From BMS3Bbin11 sp034659075 (GTDB taxonomy: Bacteria; Pseudomonadota; Gammaproteobacteria; BMS3Bbin11), in NCBI GenBank assembly GCA_034659075.1, contig JAYEGM010000228.1, positions 1 through 8,122 of the forward strand: DNA of 8,122 bases, read 5' to 3'. The notes below the pieces were generated by a model. That model ran no database searches, was not told the DNA's origin, and saw only the letters and a list, made by a program, of their open reading frames with translations. The position numbers were made by a program, and so were the translations under genes. Positions 1-6,919 of this stretch are shown in pieces (the first letter of the stretch is position 1; every line of letters starts with the position of its first letter).

Positions 1-167
1 GTGTAATTGAGCAAACGGTACGTGAAACGCTGCCTGAGGGATTTCAGCGTTCTGAATTTCTTATCGAAACAGGTGCGGTAGACCTGATTGCCGACCGCCG
101 TGATTTACGTGAAGTCATTGCCGCCACCCTGGGTATGCTGAGTGGGAAGAAAACCGCAGCCTCCTGA
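1..167 (+). CDS. accD: Acetyl-CoA carboxylase carboxyltransferase subunit beta, C-terminal end (partial)
   Basis: Only the last 54 residues are present. The first complete codon is at position 3 and the stop is TGA at 165-167. The stretch [20 protein letters not shown], followed by an [16 protein letters not shown] segment, matches the conserved end of AccD, where the family has a very similar [20 protein letters not shown].. run. AccD is the zinc-ribbon beta half of the carboxyltransferase; with AccA it moves the carboxyl group from biotin-BCCP to acetyl-CoA to make malonyl-CoA for fatty acid synthesis in the cytoplasm. The zinc ribbon and most of the catalytic core lie upstream of the window. 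The accD-folC adjacency is the normal gammaproteobacterial order and supports the call. Confidence 0.93.
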   Translation, partial: [54 protein letters not shown]

Positions 168-179
168 CGGCGGGTTTTT
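150..179 (+). terminator. Possible weak intrinsic terminator or attenuator between accD and folC
   Basis: CCGC at 154-157 can pair with GCGG at 170-173 around a 12-nt loop. A run of four A (150-153) lies on the 5' side and GTTTTT (174-179) directly follows the stem, as in a Rho-independent terminator. The stem is only 4 GC pairs, extendable by A-T pairs with one bulged G, and it overlaps the accD stop codon. It would more likely reduce than stop read-through into folC. No clear promoter is visible in the 33 bp before folC. Confidence 0.35.
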
Positions 180-200
180 CGCTACACTACGCTAGCAGAA

Positions 201-1481
201 ATGACAGAAGCACCCGGAGACCTGGCCGGTTGGCTCGATTTTATCTCGGCGCAGCATAGTAGCGAGATTGATCTTGGACTGGATCGCCTGAGACTAGTCG
301 CAAATCAACTTGGCCTTAGTCACTTCAACTGCCCGTTGATAACTGTCGCAGGAACAAATGGTAAAGGCTCCAGTATTACGGCACTGGAAAGTTTCTACAT
401 CGGCGCCGGTTACCGTACGGCCTGTTATACATCACCCCACCTTACTGTTTTCAATGAGCGGATTCGCATAGACGGGGTTTTCGTCGTAGATGATGAGCTA
501 TGCGCTGCCTTTGCAGAGATTAACTCTGCGCGTGGCGCTATTCCTCTGACCTATTTTGAATTTGCAACACTGGCGGCCTATGTCATTTTTATGCAGCAGG
601 AGCTGGACATAATACTGCTTGAAGTCGGTCTCGGTGGTCGGCTTGATGCAACAAATCTGTTCCCTGCTGATGTCGCGCTGATTACCCGTATCGGCATCGA
701 TCACACGGCCTGGCTGGGGAATGACCGTGAAGCCATCGGTGTTGAGAAAGCAGGAATAGTCCACGAAGGTAAAATCGTCGTGATTTCAGACCCTCAGCCA
801 CCAGAGAGCTTGTTGGACATAGCGCATAAGAAGGCGACGAAAACATTTTGCCTTAATCAGGACTATCAATACAAGATCAAGTCAGCTGACTGGTGCTGGC
901 AGCAGGGGGAACAAAATATACTGTCAGATCTACCACTGCCGGGTTTATATGGTTTACCCCAGTTCAATAATCTTGCAGGCGTTTTGATGTGTCTGGTGGT
1001 CCTGCAAAAACAATTGCCGGTATCTGAACAAACAATACGCGACACACTGCCGGGTATTAGTGTGAATGGCCGGTTTCAGATAGTTAAGGCAAAACCACAG
1101 CAAATACTTGATGTCGCACATAATCCCGACTCAATGGAATTATTGGCAGAAAATCTCAATGCACACCCTGTTGCTGGCAAAACGCATGCCGTAGTGGCAA
1201 TGCTGAAAGACAAGGATATTTATCAGTCACTGTATAAAATATATCCTTCTATAGATTACTGGTATATCGCTGGACTCACTGCTGCCAGAGGAGAAACTGC
1301 AGAAAATCTTCGAGCAGTTTTAGAGAAATTGGGGACGAATGTTCACGTGACTTCATTTGAGAACGTGGAACAGGCATGGAAGCGGGCCTGTGGACTGGCT
1401 AATGACAAAGATAGGGTGGTAGTTTTTGGTTCTTTTCATACGGTAGGTGTTATAATTGAAAAATCAGTGTCGAGTAATTAA
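201..1481 (+). CDS. folC: Bifunctional dihydrofolate synthase / folylpolyglutamate synthase FolC
   Basis: FolC is a cytoplasmic Mur-ligase-family enzyme. It uses ATP to join glutamate to dihydropteroate, giving dihydrofolate, and then lengthens the glutamate tail of tetrahydrofolates. The 426 residues are close to the E. coli length of about 422. Visible landmarks are the P-loop VAGTNGKGSS (49-58), TSPHLTVFNERIRIDG (77-92), EVGLGGRLDATN (141-152), and DHTAWLGN followed by EKAGI (168-186), where K183 fits the carbamylated Mur-ligase lysine. The C-terminal domain shows DVAHNPDS (304-311) and FGSFHTVG (409-416). ATG 201 is the first possible start, since the frame is open only back to the accD stop and contains no other usual start codon. 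No good Shine-Dalgarno sequence precedes it. It lies 33 bp after accD and probably depends at least partly on accD transcription. Confidence 0.96.
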   Translation: MTEAPGDLAGWLDFISAQHSSEIDLGLDRLRLVANQLGLSHFNCPLITVAGTNGKGSSITALESFYIGAGYRTACYTSPHLTVFNERIRIDGVFVVDDELCAAFAEINSARGAIPLTYFEFATLAAYVIFMQQELDIILLEVGLGGRLDATNLFPADVALITRIGIDHTAWLGNDREAIGVEKAGIVHEGKIVVISDPQPPESLLDIAHKKATKTFCLNQDYQYKIKSADWCWQQGEQNILSDLPLPGLYGLPQFNNLAGVLMCLVVLQKQLPVSEQTIRDTLPGISVNGRFQIVKAKPQQILDVAHNPDSMELLAENLNAHPVAGKTHAVVAMLKDKDIYQSLYKIYPSIDYWYIAGLTAARGETAENLRAVLEKLGTNVHVTSFENVEQAWKRACGLANDKDRVVVFGSFHTVGVIIEKSVSSN

Positions 1482-1543
1482 TTACCGTTATTATTCCTTC
1501 TTGCTATCGCTGACCTTAATACATCGTAGATTCTAAACGTTAT

Positions 1544-2200
1544 ATGTCTGTTGCCGCGAAAAACAATTACCAGGATTATGACCCCCGCCACCGCCTGACT
1601 GGGGCGGTTGTGCTGATCTTGCTAGCGATCATACTGCTGCCGATGCTGCTGAGCAAAAAACCTGATGCAGAAGTGGCTGAAGCCGACCCGGTGGTAATGG
1701 AGATCACCAGGCAAGGAAAGAAGGTCTTCGTTTCCCGTATTTCGTCTACAACTGAAGCAGATTCCAGGCAGGAAAAAAAACCGGCAGATGGAGCTGAAAC
1801 AACTGCTGAGCCCGATAAAAAAGGTACTGATCAGCAATCTACAGCTCTGTTTAGCCCGATGAAAACACCGGTAGCCAGGTCTGCGGAGCCAAAGAAAACT
1901 GCAGTACAGGCAACTACTAAAAAAAAAACCGTACCTAAAAAATCTTCTAAAATTGTACCTGCCGGTAGCTGGATACTCCAGGTCGGTGTTTTTTCCAAAT
2001 CTGAAAATGCAAATAAAAAAGTTTCCGAACTGAAAAAGAAAGGGTTTTCTGCAAAGTCAGGTAAAATGAAAACCAGCAAGGGTACAGTAACCAAGGTCTG
2101 GATAGGGCCGTTTAAGGATCGTAAGTCTGCTGAGAAAATGCAGGACAGACTTCAGCATAAAACAAAGCAGCGAGGGTTAGTTGTTAAAAATAAATCCTGA
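1544..2200 (+). CDS. dedD: DedD-like SPOR-domain membrane protein
   Basis: This is a single-pass inner-membrane protein of 218 residues. A short cytoplasmic N-terminus ending in PRHRLTG is followed by one membrane helix (about 19-37, AVVLILLAIILLPMLL). Next comes a long, low-complexity periplasmic linker rich in Lys, Ala, Thr and Glu (about 38-140), then a C-terminal SPOR domain (about 142-216, starting SWILQVGVF and containing VWIGPFKDRKSAEKMQDRL). SPOR domains bind glycan strands stripped of stem peptides at the septum. DedD in E. coli helps FtsN-dependent constriction, and this gene occupies the same place between folC and cvpA. The linker contains runs of 8 and 10 adenines. The 62-bp gap before the gene shows no convincing promoter or ribosome binding site. 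The SPOR class and topology are firm; the name rests on position and architecture rather than close sequence identity. Confidence 0.88.
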   Translation: MSVAAKNNYQDYDPRHRLTGAVVLILLAIILLPMLLSKKPDAEVAEADPVVMEITRQGKKVFVSRISSTTEADSRQEKKPADGAETTAEPDKKGTDQQSTALFSPMKTPVARSAEPKKTAVQATTKKKTVPKKSSKIVPAGSWILQVGVFSKSENANKKVSELKKKGFSAKSGKMKTSKGTVTKVWIGPFKDRKSAEKMQDRLQHKTKQRGLVVKNKS

Positions 2201-2212
2201 GATTGAGGCATT

Positions 2213-2710
2213 GTGCTAAATATTCTTGACGTTATTATTATTGCTGTTATTACCATATCGGGTCTTGTCGGTGTTTTCCGCGGCCTGGTGCGCGAAATAA
2301 TGTCGCTGGTAGGCTGGATAGTATCCGCATGGCTAGCCTGGCGATTTGCCAGTGAATTCGCTCCTGTCTTTGACTCGATCATACAGTCTGCGGACGTGCG
2401 AAAAGCCGCTGCTTTCATCTCAATATTTCTCGTGTCCCTGGTGTTGTTTGCATTAGTGTCTTATTTCATAAGTAAAATTATGAACAAATCGCCATTGCAA
2501 GGCATGGATAGAACGCTGGGCATGATCTTTGGCCTGCTCCGCGGAGCTATCATTGTTGCTGTTCTGCTGGTACTCATTCAGTCGACACAGTTTGCCAAAG
2601 AGAGCTGGTGGCTTGGCTCTACGTTGAAAGAGTATTTTCTATTACTTGCTGCCTATGCAATGTCAGTAATGCCGGCAGAAGTTTCGCGATTTTTTGGACA
2701 GAAGGTATGA
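2213..2710 (+). CDS. cvpA: CvpA family inner-membrane protein
   Basis: The 165-residue hydrophobic protein has four likely membrane helices: about 3-22, 30-50, 66-90 and 103-124. The family-typical segment MDRTLGMIFGLLRGAIIV lies at 98-115 and the opening LDVIIIAVITISGLVGVFRG is also characteristic. CvpA is needed for colicin V production in E. coli, and later work links it to envelope and bile-salt resistance; its molecular role is not settled. The start is GTG at 2213, 12 bp after the dedD stop, with TGAGG at 2204-2208 as a close Shine-Dalgarno sequence. The cvpA-purF pairing is conserved across gammaproteobacteria. In E. coli a PurR operator precedes cvpA, but I see no PurR-like palindrome here. 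Confidence 0.92.
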   Translation: MLNILDVIIIAVITISGLVGVFRGLVREIMSLVGWIVSAWLAWRFASEFAPVFDSIIQSADVRKAAAFISIFLVSLVLFALVSYFISKIMNKSPLQGMDRTLGMIFGLLRGAIIVAVLLVLIQSTQFAKESWWLGSTLKEYFLLLAAYAMSVMPAEVSRFFGQKV

Positions 2711-2785
2711 TATACATCCTGTTCAAAAGCTTAGTGTGGTGTAACGAGTAACATGTACATATCAGTGTGGCGAGGATGATGTGAG

Positions 2786-4300
2786 ATGTGCGGGATAATC
2801 GGGATTTTTGCCCAGCAGAGTGTCAATCAATCCCTCTATGATGGGTTAACTGTATTACAGCATCGTGGCCAGGATGCCGCAGGTATTGTGACCAGTGACG
2901 GCGATCGTCTGTGTATGCGCAAGGATAATGGACTGGTACGTGATGTCTTTCATACTCGACATATGCTTGGCCTGGAGGGGAACATGGGTATCGGGCATGT
3001 CAGATACCCAACCGCAGGCTGCGATTCACGTTCAGAGGCACAACCCTTTTATGTCAATTCTCCCTTCGGTGTAGCGCTAGGTCATAACGGCAACCTGACC
3101 AATGCCATGGAATTGCAGAAAGAACTGTTTCGGGACGATCTTCGCCATCTCAATACTAATTCTGATTCAGAAGTACTGCTGAATATTTTTGCGCATGAAC
3201 TGCATCAGTCTTCCAGCCTTCAGCTCGGACCGCAAGATATCTTTAAGGCAGTTTCTGCAGTGCATAAACGTGTCAGGGGTGCGTATTCTGTCGTGGCCCT
3301 GATTGTGGGGCAGGGGATACTTGCTTTTCGTGATCCATATGGAATTCGCCCACTTGTTTACGGTAGCCGCAATACAGCGAGAGGTCCGGAACACATAGTG
3401 GCTTCAGAAAGTGTAGCACTGGACGTGCTGGGTTACGATGTAGTGCGTGATGTTGCTCCGGGTGAAGCAATCTTTATTGATACGCAGGGTACTGTCCATA
3501 CACAGCAGTGTGCTGAAAACAGCCAGATATCTCCCTGTATCTTCGAATTTGTCTATATGGCGCGCCCTGATTCGCTAATGGATGGGATCTCAGTTCATAA
3601 AACCCGTTTGCGTACAGGCGTTTATCTTGGAAAAAAAATCAAACGTGAATGGCCGGACACAAAGATTGATGTGGTGATTCCTATTCCGGACACCAGCCGG
3701 ACATCAGCCATCCAGTTGGCCAAACAATTAAAAGTGACTTACCGGGAAGGGTTCATCAAAAACCGTTACATAGGCAGAACTTTTATCATGCCTGGCCAGG
3801 AAGAGCGTAAACGTTCTGTCAGAAGAAAGCTTAACCCGATAGATCTCGAATTCAGAGGCAAGAATGTCCTGCTGGTTGATGACTCGATTGTGCGAGGTAC
3901 TACTTCCAGTCAGATCATAAAAATGGCCAGGGATGCCGGGGCTAAACGGGTTTATTTTGCTTCTGCCGCTCCGCCTGTCAGGTATCCGAATGTCTACGGC
4001 ATCGACATGCCATCGCCTTCAGAGCTGGTTGCACATAACCATAATACAAAGGAAATTTGTAATGAAATTGGCGCAGATAAACTCATCTACCTGGACCTGA
4101 AAGACCTGGTCAAGGCCGCGCATAAAGGCAACAAAGAAATAACGCAATTTGATACCTCGTGTTTCAATGGTGAGTATATCACCGGTGATATCGATAAAAA
4201 TTATCTTGAGATGATAAACCAGCTGCGTAATGATAATGTTCGAGCAAATGATAGCAATGCCAGCCAAAAGGAGCTGAGTTTTACCGACCAAGATGTCTGA
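2786..4300 (+). CDS. purF: Amidophosphoribosyltransferase PurF
   Basis: PurF makes 5-phosphoribosylamine from PRPP and glutamine, the first committed step of de novo purine synthesis, in the cytoplasm. The 504 residues match the E. coli length of about 505. The N-terminal Ntn glutaminase domain begins MCGIIGIF with Cys2 as nucleophile, so there is no propeptide to cleave; this is the E. coli class rather than the Bacillus class. Other glutaminase residues are HVRYPT (71-76, R73), HNGNL (100-104) and the Asp of NSDSE (125-129). The phosphoribosyltransferase domain shows the flexible-loop motif KNRYIGRTFI (325-334, approximately) and the PRPP loop VLLVDDSIVRGTTS (361-374). A GAGGATG at 2772-2778 is the likely ribosome binding site. 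The gene lies 75 bp after cvpA and overlaps metZ by 8 bp. Confidence 0.97.
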   Translation: MCGIIGIFAQQSVNQSLYDGLTVLQHRGQDAAGIVTSDGDRLCMRKDNGLVRDVFHTRHMLGLEGNMGIGHVRYPTAGCDSRSEAQPFYVNSPFGVALGHNGNLTNAMELQKELFRDDLRHLNTNSDSEVLLNIFAHELHQSSSLQLGPQDIFKAVSAVHKRVRGAYSVVALIVGQGILAFRDPYGIRPLVYGSRNTARGPEHIVASESVALDVLGYDVVRDVAPGEAIFIDTQGTVHTQQCAENSQISPCIFEFVYMARPDSLMDGISVHKTRLRTGVYLGKKIKREWPDTKIDVVIPIPDTSRTSAIQLAKQLKVTYREGFIKNRYIGRTFIMPGQEERKRSVRRKLNPIDLEFRGKNVLLVDDSIVRGTTSSQIIKMARDAGAKRVYFASAAPPVRYPNVYGIDMPSPSELVAHNHNTKEICNEIGADKLIYLDLKDLVKAAHKGNKEITQFDTSCFNGEYITGDIDKNYLEMINQLRNDNVRANDSNASQKELSFTDQDV

Positions 4301-5492
4301 TAATGATGGTGACAATTCTGATTATAAGATAGCGACCCGTGCGGTTCGCACAGGTCAGGTTCGTTCTCAGGAAGGAGAGCATTCTGATCCAATATTCCTG
4401 ACCTCCAGCTATGTATTCAAGAGTGCGGCAGATGCTGCAGCAAGGTTTGCGGGAGAAGTAGAAGGTAATATCTATTCACGCTTCACCAATCCAACAGTAC
4501 GTACCTTTGAACAAAGACTCGCAGCAATGGAAGAAGGTGAATGCTGCGTTGCGACAGCTACAGGCATGAGTGCTATCGTCGCCACCTGCATGGGGCTGCT
4601 GAATGCCGGTGACCATGTGGTAGCGGGCAGAGATCTGTTTGGTTCAACAATTATCCTGTTCAACAACATCCTGACGCGGTTTGGGCTCAGTTTTAGCTAT
4701 GTAGACTCGACAGACCTGTCTCAATGGCAAGATGCAATCCAGGCCAATACTAAAATGCTTTTTCTGGAAACTCCATCCAATCCGCTTTGTAATGTCTCTG
4801 ATATCAATGCAGTAGCGAAGATAGCCCATGAGAATCAGGCCTTGCTGGTGGTAGACAACACATTCTGCACACCGGTGCTGCAGCAGCCACTAAAGCTGGG
4901 TGCTGATGTGGTTGTCCATTCTTCAACAAAATATATCGATGGCCAGGGTCGAACCATGGGTGGGGCAGTAGTCGGCAGTAAACAGCAGGTTGGTGAAGGC
5001 GTGTACAGTTTTCTTCGCAGTGCCGGACCGTCACTTAGTCCATTCAATGCCTGGGTGCAATTGAAGGGCCTGGAAACACTGACGATTAGAATGCAGGCAC
5101 ATAGCCGGTATGCATTGGAGGTAGCAAGCTGGCTGGAGACACAGCCATCGGTTGAGCGCGTCTTTTACCCGGACCTTCCGTCGCATCCGCAGCATGCTCT
5201 TGCTCAGCGCCAACAAACCGCAGCAGCAGGTGTCCTTGCTTTTCAGGTTAAAGGCGGGCGTGATGAAGCCTGGACAGTGATTGATAGTACAAAGCTGTTT
5301 TCAATTACCGCTAATCTGGGTGACGCGAAATCAACCATCACCCATCCTGCAACAACGACCCACGGGCGACTGACTATCGAGCAACGGCAGGAGATGGGCG
5401 TGTTTGATAATCTGCTTAGACTCTCTATTGGTCTGGAAGATGTTGATGATCTGAAAAGGGATCTTCAACGCGGACTGGACCAACTTAACTAG
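4293..5492 (+). CDS. metZ: O-succinylhomoserine sulfhydrylase MetZ (PLP enzyme)
   Basis: MetZ replaces the succinyl group of O-succinylhomoserine with sulfide to give homocysteine directly, bypassing cystathionine. The 399 residues follow the Cys/Met-metabolism PLP family (fold type I). YSR at 61-63 and GMSA at 91-94 contact the phosphate of PLP, the Asp of VVDNTFCTP (D188) holds the pyridine nitrogen, and HSSTKYIDGQGR (209-220) carries the PLP lysine K213. The IDGQGR ending and the SSYVFKSAADAAARFAGE segment (38-55) are typical of MetZ rather than MetB or MetY. The start overlaps the purF stop (ATGTCTGA, 4293-4300). The nearest Shine-Dalgarno-like AAAAGGAG ends at 4273, 19 nt upstream and too far for normal use, so translation is probably coupled to purF. 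An in-frame TGA at 4275-4277 rules out an upstream start. The purF-metZ order is as I recall it in Pseudomonas. Confidence 0.93.
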   Translation: MSDNDGDNSDYKIATRAVRTGQVRSQEGEHSDPIFLTSSYVFKSAADAAARFAGEVEGNIYSRFTNPTVRTFEQRLAAMEEGECCVATATGMSAIVATCMGLLNAGDHVVAGRDLFGSTIILFNNILTRFGLSFSYVDSTDLSQWQDAIQANTKMLFLETPSNPLCNVSDINAVAKIAHENQALLVVDNTFCTPVLQQPLKLGADVVVHSSTKYIDGQGRTMGGAVVGSKQQVGEGVYSFLRSAGPSLSPFNAWVQLKGLETLTIRMQAHSRYALEVASWLETQPSVERVFYPDLPSHPQHALAQRQQTAAAGVLAFQVKGGRDEAWTVIDSTKLFSITANLGDAKSTITHPATTTHGRLTIEQRQEMGVFDNLLRLSIGLEDVDDLKRDLQRGLDQLN

Positions 5493-5508
5493 TCTGGTTT
5501 AAGAACCG

Positions 5509-6849
5509 ATGGACCTGGTAGAAAAAGCAAAGCAGTTTGCTACCACAGCTCATAAGCGCATAAACCATCTGCGTAAATATAATAATCAACCCTATACTGT
5601 CCATCTTTCTACCGTGGCCAATATTGTTGCCTCAGTGACAGATGATGAGGAAATGATTGCTGCCGCCTGGTTGCATGACGTTGTAGAAGATACACCTGCC
5701 ACGCTTTACGATGTAGAAAAGGAGTTTGGAACTAGTGTCGCTGAGCTGGTCGAAAATCTGACAGATATCAGTAAACCGGGTGATGGTAATCGACAGTTAC
5801 GAAAAACGATAGACAAACAGCATATCAGCAGGGCAAGTCAGCGTGCGAAAACGATCAAACTGGCCGATTTAATCGATAACGCCAACGATATCTGCCGGCA
5901 TGACGTAGGATTTGCCCAACTGTACTTACAGGAAATGAACGCATTACTGGAAGTGCTTGATGAAGGCGATACTGCACTTTATAGGCGTGCATGGAAAACG
6001 CATCACAAGTGCACAAAAAAGCTGGAAAAAACCGGAAATGCTGAATCACTAGCAGATAGTAACAACACACTCCTTCTCCCTGAACAGAATGATAATAAAC
6101 ATCTGTTCAGGCTGTTCTCAGAAGCCTTTACTGCACACCACCTTGCGGTACCCGTTCGATCTTTTGATGCTTCTCGTCCCTGTAAGGAAGTGCAGGCGAT
6201 GATGGAGCTTCATAATCTTGAGATAGTTTGTTTAAGGGAACAGGGCAAAATAGTGGGTTATGCGCGTCATGATGATCTTGTCGGCCTGACATGTCGGGAA
6301 AACATGCGAAGCTTCAGAGATGGACAGGTCGTTACAGGCGACAGTCCTTTTTCGGATGTTATTCATGTACTTACCTTGCAGCAATATGGCTTTATCACTG
6401 TTCTTGGCGAAATTGCTGGTGCCTTCAGCCGTGAAGATATCAATAAACCGGTTGCCAGGATGTGGCTGTTTGGCATCATCACCTTTGTAGAAATGAATGT
6501 GAATAAAGTCATTTCTCTTCATTTTACCGGAGACAGTTGGCAATCTGCCCTTACAGAAGAAAGGTTGCAGCAGGCAAAGACCCTGCAGGCCGAGCGCAAT
6601 CGCCGTGGACAGCATTGCAGCTTGCTTGACTGCATTCAGCTGTCAGATAAAGGAAAGATTGTCATCAGTAAGGAAGAGCCAATGAAAATGATGGGGCTGG
6701 AATCGAGAAGGTCAGCGAAGAAGATAATTCGTGAGATGGAATCTCTACGTAACAACCTGGCCCACGCACAGGATATTGTGACCTATGACTGGGGGCCGAT
6801 TGTCAGGCTTACCAGTCGTCTTGAAGAGACCCTGGGCAACAGGGCATAG
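5509..6849 (+). CDS. HD alarmone-hydrolase-like / CBS pair / HEPN fusion protein
   Basis: Three parts are visible in 446 residues. The first (1-170) is an HD phosphohydrolase like MESH1 and the hydrolase half of SpoT. H32, H56-D57 and D120 fit the metal site, E60-D61 the hydrolase ED pair, and N124 in KLADLIDNA the substrate-side Asn; no synthetase domain follows. After a Lys-rich linker (about 165-198) comes a likely CBS pair (about 200-313), with IVGYARHDDL (248-257) and FITVLGEIAGAFSREDI (295-311) as the repeat ends. The C-terminal part (about 314-445) is largely helical and carries RNNLAH (414-419), the R-x4-H signature of HEPN RNases. Start ATG 5509 is 16 bp after metZ, with no strong ribosome binding site, suggesting cotranscription. 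The HD call is strong, CBS fair and HEPN good. The activities and any regulation between the parts are inferred. I do not recognise a named gene. Confidence 0.85.
   Translation: MDLVEKAKQFATTAHKRINHLRKYNNQPYTVHLSTVANIVASVTDDEEMIAAAWLHDVVEDTPATLYDVEKEFGTSVAELVENLTDISKPGDGNRQLRKTIDKQHISRASQRAKTIKLADLIDNANDICRHDVGFAQLYLQEMNALLEVLDEGDTALYRRAWKTHHKCTKKLEKTGNAESLADSNNTLLLPEQNDNKHLFRLFSEAFTAHHLAVPVRSFDASRPCKEVQAMMELHNLEIVCLREQGKIVGYARHDDLVGLTCRENMRSFRDGQVVTGDSPFSDVIHVLTLQQYGFITVLGEIAGAFSREDINKPVARMWLFGIITFVEMNVNKVISLHFTGDSWQSALTEERLQQAKTLQAERNRRGQHCSLLDCIQLSDKGKIVISKEEPMKMMGLESRRSAKKIIREMESLRNNLAHAQDIVTYDWGPIVRLTSRLEETLGNRA
6106..6447 (+). other. Predicted CBS domain pair within the HD-CBS-HEPN protein
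   Basis: Residues about 200-313. Two repeats each run from a predicted helix through a short beta hairpin to a G-x-x-x-x-D type end: first LEIVCLREQGKIVGYARHDD (237-256), then GFITVLGEIAGAFSREDI (294-311). Before the second repeat, VVTGDSPFSDVIHVL (274-288) has the usual 'dsplsdvl' lead-in of a CBS motif. CBS pairs generally bind adenosine nucleotides such as AMP, ATP or SAM and control attached domains. The ligand here is unknown. Confidence 0.65.
6448..6840 (+). other. Predicted HEPN domain with R-x4-H motif
   Basis: Residues about 314-444. The segment starts with a helix, ARMWLFGIITFVEMNVNKVI (316-335), and ends with a helix carrying LRNNLAH (413-419) followed by AQDIV. HEPN nucleases use an R-x4-6-H motif at the start of the last helices, usually with a polar residue (N, D or H) after the Arg; R414, N415 and H419 fit exactly. 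The middle segment SLLDCIQLSDKGKIVISKEE (371-390) is typical of the HEPN-like C-termini I associate with CBS proteins, from memory. Confidence 0.7.
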
Positions 6850-6857
6850 ACAAGATA

Positions 6858-6894
6858 AAGGATGAAAGATAAAGGAGACATCTTTACAATCCTT
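6858..6894. terminator. Hairpin between convergent genes, possible bidirectional transcription end
   Basis: AAGGAT (6858-6863) pairs with ATCCTT (6889-6894), and AAAGAT (6865-6870) pairs with ATCTTT (6880-6885). The two stems are separated by a small internal loop (G against ACA) and closed by a 9-nt loop. The element starts 9 bp after the stop of the + strand gene and lies beyond the 3' end of hemN, where a two-way terminator would be useful. It is AT-rich and no run of T follows on either strand, so it is not a classical intrinsic terminator. Confidence 0.4.
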
Positions 6895-6919
6895 ATAGTC
6901 CTTAGTCCTTAGTCCTTAG
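6890..6919. repeat. Tandem 7-bp repeat TCCTTAG
   Basis: Three perfect copies of TCCTTAG occupy 6899-6919. They are preceded by a degenerate 9-bp copy, TCCTTATAG, at 6890-6898, and followed by a partial TCTT. The complementary unit, AAGGA, recurs just upstream at 6858-6862 and 6872-6876, so the whole 6850-6930 interval has an AAGGA-rich left half and a TCCTT-rich right half. The first, degenerate copy forms the right arm of the hairpin. This fills the 81-bp gap between the two convergent genes. Confidence 0.85.

Noticed and set aside
1482..1543. Promoter for dedD in the folC-dedD gap
   Set aside because: TTGCTA at 1501-1506 has no good -10 at the right distance, and TAATAC at 1517-1522 is too close to it; not enough to call.
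2753..2779. ATG in frame with purF, a possible N-terminal extension
   Set aside because: The frame meets TGA after eight codons. PurF of this class must begin at Met-Cys so that Cys2 can act as nucleophile, as seen at 2786.
2201..2785. PurR operator before cvpA or purF, as in E. coli
   Set aside because: I looked for an ACGCAAACGTTTTCGT-like palindrome and found none. The AGTGTGG pair (2733-2739, 2764-2770) and ATGTACAT (2753-2760) in the cvpA-purF gap do not resemble a known operator.
6232..6615. 127-residue open frame on the - strand
   Set aside because: It lies wholly antisense to the well-supported HD-CBS-HEPN gene and shows no recognisable domain; it is best explained as a shadow frame.
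6830..6844. CCCTG/CAGGG hairpin at the end of the HD-CBS-HEPN gene
   Set aside because: Five pairs inside the coding region with no T run after it; too weak to call a terminator.
6899..6919. CRISPR-like repeats
   Set aside because: The units are 7 bp and directly adjacent with no spacers, so this is a simple tandem repeat.
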